From Tuwongella immobilis (GTDB taxonomy: Bacteria; Planctomycetota; Planctomycetia; Gemmatales; Gemmataceae): 64,000 bases of DNA. The DNA is taken from contig NZ_LR593887.1 of assembly GCF_901538355.1 (NCBI RefSeq), positions 5,494,920-5,558,919 on the forward strand. Direction: 5' to 3'. Position numbers and translations under genes: made by a program. Below the pieces are notes generated by a model. That model saw only the letters and a list, made by a program, of their open reading frames with translations. It ran no database searches and was not told where the DNA came from. The first letter of the stretch is position 1. The number at the start of each line of letters is the position of its first letter. Of the stretch, positions 36,691 through 45,115 are shown one piece after another.

Positions 36691-36835
36691 CGCAACCGCT
36701 TGCGGGATGGGATGTTCGGGACGGCCCGTGAAGAATTCGCATGGTCGTCCCCCGCTCCCGACTCGCCCGGATTCGCTTCGGGAATACAATCATTCGCATG
36801 GATGCCAGGCAATGGTCGGGAGGAGTACGGCAGCG

Positions 36836-37852
36836 ATGATTCGGATTTATCGATGGGATCAAGCGTCGGGGTGTGGCCGGTTTTTGCAGCTCAGCGAACT
36901 ACCCACCACCATTCAGGAAGCCTGCGCGGAGCAAGTCGTTTGGTGGATCGATCTGGAAAATCCCACCACCGAGGAAGAAGCCCGAATCTATCGGGAATTT
37001 CTCCCCATTCACCCGCTGACGATTGAGGACATCACCCGCATCCGCCGATTGCCCGACGATGGGCAGCCGCACTTGCCCAAAGTCGAAGAATTTCGGGATT
37101 ATCTGTTCGTCATCACCAATCCGATTCCGCTGGGCAGTACGGTGGATGCCCTCGAACAGCCGATGCAGCCCACGCAGCTCAGTGCCGTCCTCACCCGGCA
37201 TGTGCTGATTACCCATCATTACATGCCGTTAGAAGCGATCACGTCTGTGGTGCGCTATCTGGAACGGCACGATGAGCAGGGCGAACGGGGGCCGGATTAT
37301 CTGTTCCACCTCATTTTGGATGTGCAAGTCGATGGCTATGCCCCGTTATTGGATCGCATTGTGGATGAGCTAGAAACCATCGAAGAAAGCATTTACGAAC
37401 GAACCATGGCATCGCTTCTGAATCGATTGCTGCAAGTCAAGCGGCGAATTCTGGGCTTGCGAAAGACACTGATTCTGGAGCGGGAAGTGCTGGCGCGGCT
37501 GAATCGCGGCGAATTCCAACTCGTCGATGCCCGCGAAGTCGTCTACTACCGCAACGTCTACGATCATCTCGTGCGCTACACCGAACTGATTGAATCCGGC
37601 CGCGAAATGGTCACCGATCTGATGCAATCGCACATGACGGCGATTTCCAACCGGCTGAACGAAATCATGAAAGTGCTGGCGATGATTTCCACCGTGGTGC
37701 TGCCCATGACGCTGGTGGCCGGCATCTACGGCATGAACTTCGAGCATATGCCCGAACTGCATTGGACCGTTGGCTACCCCCTGGCGTTAAGCATGATGGC
37801 CACGCTGGGGATTGGCTCGTTTGTCTTCTTCCGCTGGAAGAAATGGATCTGA
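36836..37852 (+). CDS. corA: Magnesium/cobalt transporter CorA family
   Basis: This 338-residue CorA-type channel has a soluble N-terminal domain and two C-terminal membrane helices. The first helix ends in the selectivity motif GMN (YGMNFEHMPE) and is followed by a Pro/Glu-containing loop and the last helix (YPLALSMMATLGIGSFVFF). GGGAGGAG lies 10 nt before ATG 36836, preferred to ATG 36812. It transports Mg2+ and sometimes Co2+ or Zn2+ as a pentamer. It appears monocistronic, and the next genes are convergent. Confidence 0.96.
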   Translation: MIRIYRWDQASGCGRFLQLSELPTTIQEACAEQVVWWIDLENPTTEEEARIYREFLPIHPLTIEDITRIRRLPDDGQPHLPKVEEFRDYLFVITNPIPLGSTVDALEQPMQPTQLSAVLTRHVLITHHYMPLEAITSVVRYLERHDEQGERGPDYLFHLILDVQVDGYAPLLDRIVDELETIEESIYERTMASLLNRLLQVKRRILGLRKTLILEREVLARLNRGEFQLVDAREVVYYRNVYDHLVRYTELIESGREMVTDLMQSHMTAISNRLNEIMKVLAMISTVVLPMTLVAGIYGMNFEHMPELHWTVGYPLALSMMATLGIGSFVFFRWKKWI

Positions 37853-37943
37853 CCGCGAATCCGCCGCAACCCCGTTCGATCGCTTCACTTCTGGAAGATC
37901 TCCCGAATTCGAACGATCGAACGATTGCGAGCAACTCGGCAGA

Positions 37944-38216
37944 TCATCCCCCAAAGGTGGGTTTATCGCGCCATCGGGCCAACACGCGCTGCACATCGGC
38001 GACATCGGATTCATCGACGCCGTCACGGTAACGGTACTTGGCTTCCAATGCCGCCAGCAGATATTCCCAGTAGGCACGGGGCGGCTCGGCGACCGGCTCC
38101 CAATCGGAGCGGCGGCTGACTTTGCTGAAAAACTTCCATTTTCGAGCAAATCGCTCGGCCTTCACAAACACCCGCTCGCCGGATTGTTCATCATCCTCGG
38201 TCCACTTAATTTCCAT
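37944..38216 (-). CDS. Small conserved-looking hypothetical protein
   Basis: This 90-residue acidic/aromatic protein (start MEIKWTEDDEQSGERVF) has no signal peptide or membrane segment. The middle is basic and aromatic (ERFARKWKFFSKVSRRSDWEP), and the end contains DVADVQRVLARWRDKP. Its ATG lies 2 nt past the stop of the upstream 485-residue membrane protein gene, so the two are cotranscribed and possibly translationally coupled. No known family was recognised. Confidence 0.7.
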   Translation of the reverse strand: MEIKWTEDDEQSGERVFVKAERFARKWKFFSKVSRRSDWEPVAEPPRAYWEYLLAALEAKYRYRDGVDESDVADVQRVLARWRDKPTFGG

Positions 38217-38218
38217 GC

Positions 38219-39676
38219 TTAACTCTCTGACGGCAGGGTATTCCACAACAGGCGAATGCAACTGAGCAGGAACCCCATGGATCCGTACCCCATCGCAATC
38301 AGGAGGGTATATGACACCGGCGACGCCGCCAATAATCCCGTCCAGACGCTGAGTTCCCAGGCGTGTTTCGGCTCGACAGGTCGCTCGGCAATCATCAATT
38401 TGCGTTCGCGCTCCAAGATCCGATCCCGACGCGGGTTCCCCTCGGGCAAATCGTCGGCGTCCAACAGGTCATCCAAGAGTTCCGGCCGCTGACGCGATGC
38501 GGGCCGATCCTCATCCGGATCGCCGGGCAATTGCTTGGGTCGCGGTGCCATGCGATTGCGATGCTGCCGATTGCGTTCCGCCAGCGACAATCGCTTGTTC
38601 GACGGATTATCATCCTCGTTGGCGTTCCCCTTGGCACGCTTGCGAGGCGTCTGCGGCGGATCGCGGTCGGAATCGCCATCCCGATCGTCATCCAACTTGG
38701 ACCGTCTCCGTGCCGGGCGGCGGGTGGTATCCGCATCCAACGGCAGAATCGGCGATTGGGGCCGACTCGGGAGATCATCTTGGGCCAACGGAATCGCTTC
38801 ACTCAGGCCATCGAATTCATCCGCGGCAGGAGTCGTCGCTCGGCTCCCCGCGCCGCTCGACGCATTCAGCGAATAGCCCGTCACTTCCCCATCGGAATCG
38901 AAGATCGGTCGATCTTCCAGCGCAGGGGAATCGACATTGCTGGCAATCTGCGGCGGTGGAGCCTCCCAGGGATCGACCGCTTGCACGGCTCGCGGCGCGG
39001 CTGACTCCGAATCGGTCGCCCGCTTGCGATTGCCGGACTTGCGATTGGCCGCATTCGCGGAATCACCTTCCGCTTTTGCCGCCGACTTCGCAAATGGATC
39101 GCGGGTGAAGGTGAGCAAAAAGGCAAATCGGCCAATGATGCGCGAATAAATCGGAATCATCAGCCCCAGCAGCACGCCGCCGGCAATCGTGCTGATAAAG
39201 CCACCGCCACGGTGCCCCAGCAGCATTTGCACGCCCAGCCCGGCCACCAGCAACACCGGCGCACTCAGCAGCAGGAGCATGACCACCTGCACGGGCCGCT
39301 GAATTCCGCGCAGCAAAATCGACAGCGACAACGGCTGATACCGGGAAACCGCCGTCATGGAGGATAGCAGCACAAGGGGGAAGACCAGCCAACAACTGAG
39401 CATGGTAGCGGGCACCACATAGCCACGCCCCCAGCCGATGAACGCGATCAGATTCAACGGCACCGCCGAAACGAATAGCAAGTACGTCAGATCGAGCGCA
39501 CGATAGGCCCAATCGGTCAGCGGTTCATCCGGCCAGCGCAGTTCCCGACTCCCCGCTGCGGTACTCTCGAAAATCACAAAGAACGCATGCGCGGCAATGG
39601 CGCTGAGCATCAGTGCCAGAATCGATGTCGCCACGATGAGCATGGGAATCAGAAATGCTGCCGGTGCACCATCCAT
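38219..39676 (-). CDS. Hypothetical membrane protein with long charged cytoplasmic region
   Basis: This 485-residue protein has about five N-terminal membrane segments (first LIPMLIVATSILALMLSAIAAHAFFVIF, last ISTIAGGVLLGLMIPIYSRIIGRFAFLL). A long hydrophilic, Arg/Asp/Pro/Ser-rich region follows (about residues 195-420, with runs such as RRSKLDDDRDGDSDRDPP). A final hydrophobic segment lies near the C terminus (LLAASPVSYTLLIAMGYGSMGFLLS). No domain was identified. It follows the CorA-topology protein on the same strand after a small hairpin, and precedes the 90-residue gene by 2 nt. Low-complexity regions of this kind are frequent in planctomycete membrane proteins. Confidence 0.75.
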   Translation of the reverse strand: MDGAPAAFLIPMLIVATSILALMLSAIAAHAFFVIFESTAAGSRELRWPDEPLTDWAYRALDLTYLLFVSAVPLNLIAFIGWGRGYVVPATMLSCWLVFPLVLLSSMTAVSRYQPLSLSILLRGIQRPVQVVMLLLLSAPVLLVAGLGVQMLLGHRGGGFISTIAGGVLLGLMIPIYSRIIGRFAFLLTFTRDPFAKSAAKAEGDSANAANRKSGNRKRATDSESAAPRAVQAVDPWEAPPPQIASNVDSPALEDRPIFDSDGEVTGYSLNASSGAGSRATTPAADEFDGLSEAIPLAQDDLPSRPQSPILPLDADTTRRPARRRSKLDDDRDGDSDRDPPQTPRKRAKGNANEDDNPSNKRLSLAERNRQHRNRMAPRPKQLPGDPDEDRPASRQRPELLDDLLDADDLPEGNPRRDRILERERKLMIAERPVEPKHAWELSVWTGLLAASPVSYTLLIAMGYGSMGFLLSCIRLLWNTLPSES

Positions 39677-39698
39677 CGGCTCATGCTCCCTTCAATGG

Positions 39699-39715
39699 GC
39701 CGATCGAGGATCGGC
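39699..39715 (-). terminator. Short hairpin between two membrane-protein genes
   Basis: A 7-bp perfect stem (39699-39705 with 39709-39715) with a 3-nt loop lies between the stop of the 475-residue gene and the start of the next gene. No U tract is present. It could be an intercistronic structure rather than a terminator. Confidence 0.35.
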
Positions 39716-39720
39716 GCGAA

Positions 39721-41148
39721 TCAGTTCTGATCGAATCGCGGTTTGGCAAACAGCACCACGCTGGTCGCAATCCCCGCAATCACCACCACCAACGCCAGCA
39801 GCCCCCACTTCAGCCGGGCCACCCATTCCTCGTCGCCCAGAATCGCATTCAGCCCCAAAATCGCGGGCACCACCGTGGCCAGCGCACCGGAGATGCGCAC
39901 CACCCATTCCATCCGCTCCCGATTTTGCGCCTGCAAATACTGGTCCAACTCCTGGGCCTGATCCGTGACTTCTTTCAGCAGCGTCTCATTCTCCAGCGCC
40001 CCTTGCCAACGTCGCCATAAGTATAGGCCGCGTTCCTTCAGGGTGATCTGGCTGAAGCAGCATTGATTGCGGAATGCGAGCAGATCGTGTCGCAATCGCC
40101 GAAGAATGCGCCGACTCCGCCGCCCGCCGCTGGTCAGACTCGGAATATCCGCCAATCGCTCGTACAGCAGCAACAGCGTCACACGCTGCAACATCGCCAA
40201 CAAAAAGACATCGAAATAATACGTCCGATGATACTCCGCCAGGTAGGTTTCATCGAAGGGTTCGTTGTTGAACGCCACCAACTGCGAACCTTCTTTGACA
40301 AATCCCTGCCAGCGAACGAACAGCCAATTCCGCAGTCCCTTTTCGCGGGCATTCTTCGCCGCTTCGCGCGTTTCGTCATCGAAGGTCAGCATCGCACATT
40401 TGCGAATCAGCACTTCGTTGGGCTGCACTTCCTCGAAGGCAGTCTGCTTATCCAAGCAGCTAAACGCATAATACAGCATGCGATCGCCATACAGCAATTC
40501 CACCGGCAACGGGTCGGTCGCATTCAACAGCGTCGGCAGTGGCGCGTGTAATCCCGGTTGCGTTGGCCCGAATTCCAGCAGAAAATGCGACACCCATTGC
40601 CGCATGTGCAGTTTGTGCGTGGGCGTCTCGAAGATTGGCAGCGGCTGCCCCAGATACAACGGCTCCAGTTGCCGCAGCATCCCCAACGCCTTCATCTGTT
40701 CTTCGAAACTGGCCAAGGGCGATTCGCAGCGAAAATCCAAAATCAGGAAACCGACTTCAAACGGTGATAGCAACAACTCCACCGATTGCAGCCGCAGATC
40801 GGCCACAAACCGGGCATTGTCGATGTTGTCCGCCCCGTGCAACTGCCCCCGCAACTTCTCCCCAGCCGATAGTCCCAACGCCTCGGGTCGCAGCCGATAA
40901 TGCCGACACCCCCGCTTGGAATCGGTGGCCAATGGGAAGAAAAATCCGCGGATGTACGGCAGAAAATACGCCACCCGCTCCGAATCGATCCGTTCGCTGG
41001 GATCATACTCGCGAGGAATCCACCGCGGCGATTGCTCCAACTTCGCAATCTGCGCCCCACGCCCCCGATATCGAAACGGCAACACCACCAGCGAATGATG
41101 CGCCGCCAGTCGTAACGCCGTCGATGCTGTTTCGTTTGTCGAAATCAC
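39721..41148 (-). CDS. CorA-topology hypothetical membrane protein without GMN motif
   Basis: This 475-residue protein has a soluble N-terminal domain of about 410 residues and two C-terminal membrane helices (ISGALATVVPAILGLNAIL and LKWGLLALVVVIAGIATSVVLF), preceded by a long helix with ERMEWVVR. That layout is CorA-like, but the GMN selectivity motif is absent (GLN occurs at a similar place). The soluble part has many Arg/Leu-rich helices (RRILRRLRHDLLAFRNQ). The start is GTG 41148 with GGGAG upstream. It is followed after 44 nt by the 485-residue membrane protein. Transport activity is not supported by the sequence. Confidence 0.7.
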   Translation of the reverse strand: MISTNETASTALRLAAHHSLVVLPFRYRGRGAQIAKLEQSPRWIPREYDPSERIDSERVAYFLPYIRGFFFPLATDSKRGCRHYRLRPEALGLSAGEKLRGQLHGADNIDNARFVADLRLQSVELLLSPFEVGFLILDFRCESPLASFEEQMKALGMLRQLEPLYLGQPLPIFETPTHKLHMRQWVSHFLLEFGPTQPGLHAPLPTLLNATDPLPVELLYGDRMLYYAFSCLDKQTAFEEVQPNEVLIRKCAMLTFDDETREAAKNAREKGLRNWLFVRWQGFVKEGSQLVAFNNEPFDETYLAEYHRTYYFDVFLLAMLQRVTLLLLYERLADIPSLTSGGRRSRRILRRLRHDLLAFRNQCCFSQITLKERGLYLWRRWQGALENETLLKEVTDQAQELDQYLQAQNRERMEWVVRISGALATVVPAILGLNAILGDEEWVARLKWGLLALVVVIAGIATSVVLFAKPRFDQN

Positions 41149-41244
41149 ATCTCACGCTCCCATTCTCACCTCGCCAAGTGTCCCACTTCGCGGCAAAATA
41201 TCGCCAACAGCAACCGCCGCAACGCAACCGCCCGGAGCCATCGC

Positions 41245-41736
41245 ATGCCCGTTCAGCCGATTCTCGCCACGCTTGGTTACGTCTTCTCCGAAGACCAAAG
41301 CCGCGTTCTCATGGTTCACCGCAACCGCCGCCCCGATGATTGGCACCATGGCAAGTATAACGGACTGGGCGGGAAACTCGAACCCAACGAAGATATTGTC
41401 ACCGGAATGAAGCGCGAAATCACGGAAGAAGCCGGAATCACGTGCACCGAGATGCATCTCGCGGGCACCATCCTCTGGCCCGGCTTCGGCAAACATGGCG
41501 AAGATTGGTTCGGATTTCTGTTCCGCATCACCCGATTCACCGGCACCCCCTTCCCCCACAACCCCGAAGGCGATCTACTCTGGATCCCGATTGAACACAT
41601 TCTCACGCTCAACCTCTGGGAAGGCGACAAATTCTTCCTGCCACGGCTGCTCGATCCCCAATCCCCCCCCTTCCACGGCGTCATGCCCTACGCCAACGGC
41701 CTCCCACTCTCCTGGTCCGTTCAGACATTGCCCTAA
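41245..41736 (+). CDS. Nudix hydrolase, 8-oxo-dGTP diphosphatase-like
   Basis: This 163-residue protein contains a full Nudix box beginning GGKLEPNEDIVTGMKREI and continuing TEEAGI, with the Arg-Glu-x-x-Glu-Glu metal site. GYVFSEDQSRVLMVHRNRR precedes it and DWFGFLFRITRF follows, as in MutT/MTH1-like enzymes that sanitise oxidised nucleotides. CGGAG lies upstream of ATG 41245. A very stable hairpin starts 43 nt after the stop. It is divergent from the CorA-topology gene. Confidence 0.94.
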   Translation: MPVQPILATLGYVFSEDQSRVLMVHRNRRPDDWHHGKYNGLGGKLEPNEDIVTGMKREITEEAGITCTEMHLAGTILWPGFGKHGEDWFGFLFRITRFTGTPFPHNPEGDLLWIPIEHILTLNLWEGDKFFLPRLLDPQSPPFHGVMPYANGLPLSWSVQTLP

Positions 41737-41779
41737 CCCGTTCTCCATCCATGAGTTGTCGTCCCGGCGATGCCAAACA

Positions 41780-41821
41780 GGGACTCCGCCATTCCCCCCG
41801 ACAAACGGGGAACGGAGTCCC
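41780..41821 (+). terminator. Long hairpin downstream of the Nudix gene
   Basis: A 9-bp outer stem (41780-41788 with 41813-41821) and a 6-bp inner stem (41792-41797 with 41807-41812) are separated by a 3-nt bulge and close a 9-nt loop. No U tract follows on the plus strand. Confidence 0.5.
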
Positions 41822-42056
41822 CTCGACGAACCCCATCTTCGCTGCGCTCATCTTCCGAGACGTGCCTCGTCTGCGACCACTCCCGCCTCGGCAAATCCTC
41901 CCGGCAGTGGGACCACTTCGGCGTTCCGGTGGGCACAGTCAAAAAGAAAGAGCGGGATGCTTCATCGACTTCATGCGCCGTTGATCGATGCCCCTTCAGA
42001 ACCGACTGATTTCGCCGCCTCTCTCCGTTTTCTTCTGGGGAATCCAATGCATGAGG
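41822..42056. other. Intergenic remainder, no supported gene
   Basis: The rest of the 320-nt gap between the Nudix gene and the minus-strand WD40-like gene holds short frames on both strands. None has a ribosome site, a signal peptide or recognisable domain composition. No repeat copies were noticed elsewhere in the window. Confidence 0.4.
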
Positions 42057-43097
42057 TTATTTTCCCCAGGGAGTTTTTCGGATCGGCCACGTCGTTGGAA
42101 TGTTTGTCCAGTACATTGCAAACGGATCAAAATGACTGCTCGCGAGTAGGGATTTGCCATCCGGCGAAAAGACAAGATTCGAGCTTGGCCACGGTCCCGA
42201 TTCCAATCGGAGACTGAGGAATTTCGTCTGCTTTCCGATTAACACATATTGAATGGTCGAATCCAGGTGGCTGACGGCTAACCAATCATTCTTCGGCGAA
42301 ATCGCACAGTTAACGGGTGAATCGACCGGAATCACAAGAGCAGGATTCCGAATATTGCCAATGTCAAACACCAGGATCGCTCCCTCTTCAAACCCGATCG
42401 CAAATCGATCGGCCGAGAGGTGGCCACAAGCCGCGTTCTTCAATTTTTCGTGAACATACAATTCCGAGCGTTTCGTGCCGATATTTGTCGATCGAATTTT
42501 TCCGGTTAATGTGAAATGGATGATCTGTGATCCAGTCGGGTCAAATCCCAGCGGAATCACGGGTTCCCGACTCACCGGAATGGTTGATGTGACCTTCAAA
42601 TCATTGGTGTTGAGCATCACAAGATTTCCAGCTTTGTCTCCAACCGCAATTTGCGATCCATCGGGGGTCATCGCGAATGGAACCCCCATTCCCATCGGGA
42701 TGGTTTTCTTGCACTTGGCCTGATTTGTTTTCAGGCTCCAGAGGATGATTTCGCCATCCTCCGAGAGAGAGATTAGCCGTTCATCGTTGTGAAGGAATGC
42801 TACTCCCGTGATCTTGCGGCGATGCCCCGAAAGCCGCGCGATCGAACGAAATGGTTGCTGGGAAAAAAGAACCAGATCATATTGGTCCGACTTGTGAGTT
42901 GCGATCGCCAGCGCAATCATCGATCCCGAAGACGAAAAACAGGAAGCGCGAACTCCTCCGCCGCCGTCTGGATGTTTTGCGTCGGCTTTGTGATCCTTTC
43001 CACCAATCAACTCAAATGTTGGCAACTGAGCGTGAATGGGATTCGCACCGCTTATTCCAAGGATACTCGCCATGAGGCCAACCACCAATCGATTCAT
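42057..43097 (-). CDS. Secreted WD40-like beta-propeller protein
   Basis: This 346-residue protein has a signal peptide (LVVGLMASILGISGANPIHAQ) and WD40-type repeats. The clearest is SGHRRKITGVAFLHNDERLISLSEDGEIILWSL; weaker ones contain FAMTPDGSQIAVGDKAGNLVML and LVFSPDGKSLLASSHFDP. Only about five to six blades can be discerned. It probably acts as an extracytoplasmic protein-protein scaffold. ATG 43097 directly precedes the signal peptide; AGGAA lies upstream. Base composition is somewhat more AT-rich than its neighbours, which could indicate a different history. Confidence 0.8.
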   Translation of the reverse strand: MNRLVVGLMASILGISGANPIHAQLPTFELIGGKDHKADAKHPDGGGGVRASCFSSSGSMIALAIATHKSDQYDLVLFSQQPFRSIARLSGHRRKITGVAFLHNDERLISLSEDGEIILWSLKTNQAKCKKTIPMGMGVPFAMTPDGSQIAVGDKAGNLVMLNTNDLKVTSTIPVSREPVIPLGFDPTGSQIIHFTLTGKIRSTNIGTKRSELYVHEKLKNAACGHLSADRFAIGFEEGAILVFDIGNIRNPALVIPVDSPVNCAISPKNDWLAVSHLDSTIQYVLIGKQTKFLSLRLESGPWPSSNLVFSPDGKSLLASSHFDPFAMYWTNIPTTWPIRKTPWGK

Positions 43098-43508
43098 CAG
43101 CGCGTTCCTCGCATTGAAAATTCCTTGCACCGCAGCAGGCCATTCATCCCGAGCGGGGCGGGAGGGAATCCAAGATGATTTCCCCGCTTCCGTTGCCGGG
43201 AAATCGTTGGATGATTTTCGAACGAATCGGCAGTCTACCGATTGTTCCCCATCCCTTGCAGCGCCAATATCAATTCACCCGAACAACGACAGTCCCGAAC
43301 AACCAGACAACCAATTGAAACAAATGAAATCTGGGGTCGTGACTTACCGTCTCCGGGCGTCGCGTGCCAATCGAAGCCAGCGACCGAATTGAGTTTGACG
43401 GCGGATCTGTGGTCGCGGTCCCCATTCCAACCTCGGAAGCGCTCGCGCCTCGCCGTCCGGAGACGGAGAGGCGCGGTTCCCTGCCGCATCCTACGAATTG
43501 CCCGATGG
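43098..43508. other. 411-nt intergenic region with a strong hairpin
   Basis: This lies between two minus-strand genes (WD40-like downstream, DUF1559-type upstream). It contains the hairpin at 43444-43475 and otherwise no frame with convincing start, signal peptide or domain. It presumably ends the upstream transcript and carries the promoter for the WD40-like gene. Confidence 0.4.
43444..43475 (-). terminator. GC-rich hairpin after the DUF1559-type gene
   Basis: An 8-bp outer stem (43444-43451 with 43468-43475), an internal loop and a 4-bp inner stem (43454-43457 with 43462-43465) close a tetraloop. It begins 34 nt past the stop of the minus-strand gene ending at 43509. No U tract is seen. 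Confidence 0.5.
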
Positions 43509-45074
43509 TTACGGCAGGTCGACGACTTCGCCGCCGTTGCGGGTGAGCATGGCTTTGAGGATGTCGTTGGTGAAGGATTTACTCGGAAGGCGGCGGACGG
43601 AACCGTCGGTCATGCCGATGACGATGCGGGAATCGGGGCGGCCCTTCAGGAATCCGGTGAGCCAATCGTTGCCGGTGGGCGTCCAGTCATCGGGTTTGGT
43701 CCAGATCACCGCTTGATCCTTGGGCATTTCGACGAGCAGAATCGTGTTGCTGGTGCCATCGGTAAAATCCCGAAGAGATAGTCTGGGTTTCGTCGGGTCC
43801 AATCCCAGGGATTTTCCGGTGGGACGTTGGATGATTGTCTTCCCGTTCGGCACACCCGGCGAGGCAAAGATTTCGGGCATTTTTTCGATTAGCGGCTTGT
43901 TGTTGGGGCTATCCCAAGGCTCATCGAGTTTGAATTGATTGTACAACGCTTGTTGTTCCAGGTACGGCAGCATCAGCACACGCCAACTGAGCAGTGGCTT
44001 GCCAGCCTTGTCGGTCAGATTCGAGGCCGCGACACCATAGACATCATGAAAACTATGATACGCCAACGCGATTTGCTTGAAATGATTGACGATGCGCGTG
44101 TTGCTAAGCGTGGTATCGGTGGGAAACAGCTCCTTCATGACTCTCGCCGCCGACTGGATTGCCGGCAGTTGCAGCACCAGGGAATTTCCTTGGCGTTTGA
44201 ACTGGAGCGTGGCCATCAACAGCAAGGCGGCTTTGGGGTTGGCTTGCAAGAACGGCTTGCCATTATCCAGCAAGTCTTGCATCAGCAGCAGTTGGCCGAC
44301 GGTACTGATCAATTTGCCAAGCTGATCGCGTGCTTCGGGGCTGGTCGCGGCGATGGTCAGCGTGGCGGTGCGTGCCGGATCGCTGGCGATGGTGAGGCGA
44401 ATCGACTCCAACCCCTTGGTGAGGGTGGTGATCGGGCCACCGCCAACGATTTGCGGCATTTCCGGGCTGATCTGCTCGAACACGGTGCGAACCGTGGGCG
44501 ATGCGGAGATGATCACGCTCACCAGCGCATCCCGAGTCTCGGCGTGGGCCTTTTCCAAATCCGGTCGCAGACTGGACATGAAGTTGCGATACGGCGTCAA
44601 CTGCTCCGCTTTCATTCCCAGCAGCAGCCAATCGCCGACTCGCAGCGCTGCCCCGAGTCGCATTTTCTCGCGGAGCGTGGCATCTTGGTCGGCTTTGCCC
44701 GGTCGATGCACCAAGAATACGGGTGAATCGGTGAGTTGCAGCGGCGACAGCACCAGATAAAGCTGATCGATTCCCGCATCGGCAATGAATTGAAGTGGAT
44801 TCACCTGGAGTTCGTCGGGGGGCACGGCACCGGGCGGCAACAGTTGCAGCAGTTCCTTGACAAGTGCAAGAGTTTGAGGATTGCCAGTCGCCACTCGAAC
44901 AATAATCAAACTATCATCATTGAGGACCGCAGCCAAACTGGGCAGTGCCACCGGCTTGGCCGACGGTGCGGTGTCATCGGCGCGAGTCTCGGCTCGCGGA
45001 ATCGCCACGAGCGCCACAAGCGCCCCCAACCCCATCAGAAGCAACAGCGTGCTTCGCAGCCACGAAAATCGCAT
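43509..45074 (-). CDS. Large secreted protein with C-terminal DUF1559-like domain
   Basis: This 521-residue protein has a signal peptide (TLLLLMGLGALVALVAIPRAETRA), not a prepilin N terminus. Residues about 35-330 are of unknown fold. The C-terminal 190 residues match the DUF1559 core found after planctomycete pseudopilin heads: FKQIALAYHSFHDVYGV, SWRVLMLPYLEQQALYNQF, LRDFTDGTSNTILLVE and GMTDGSVRRL. A perfect AGGAGGAATTCC site precedes ATG 45074. It follows the 540-residue secreted protein by 41 nt and likely shares a transcript. Function unknown. Confidence 0.88.
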   Translation of the reverse strand: MRFSWLRSTLLLLMGLGALVALVAIPRAETRADDTAPSAKPVALPSLAAVLNDDSLIIVRVATGNPQTLALVKELLQLLPPGAVPPDELQVNPLQFIADAGIDQLYLVLSPLQLTDSPVFLVHRPGKADQDATLREKMRLGAALRVGDWLLLGMKAEQLTPYRNFMSSLRPDLEKAHAETRDALVSVIISASPTVRTVFEQISPEMPQIVGGGPITTLTKGLESIRLTIASDPARTATLTIAATSPEARDQLGKLISTVGQLLLMQDLLDNGKPFLQANPKAALLLMATLQFKRQGNSLVLQLPAIQSAARVMKELFPTDTTLSNTRIVNHFKQIALAYHSFHDVYGVAASNLTDKAGKPLLSWRVLMLPYLEQQALYNQFKLDEPWDSPNNKPLIEKMPEIFASPGVPNGKTIIQRPTGKSLGLDPTKPRLSLRDFTDGTSNTILLVEMPKDQAVIWTKPDDWTPTGNDWLTGFLKGRPDSRIVIGMTDGSVRRLPSKSFTNDILKAMLTRNGGEVVDLP

Positions 45075-45115
45075 CGGAATTCCTCCTGGATTGATGAATC
45101 TCGTTGAACGAATGA

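Noticed and set aside
41770-42009. 79-codon plus-strand frame after the Nudix gene
   Set aside because: It starts before a strong hairpin, lacks a ribosome site and has no recognisable domain; the Cys content (CLVC) alone is not enough.
43235-43489. 84-codon minus-strand frame between the WD40-like and DUF1559-type genes
   Set aside because: It runs through a GC-rich hairpin, has an Arg-rich low-quality composition and no start signal.
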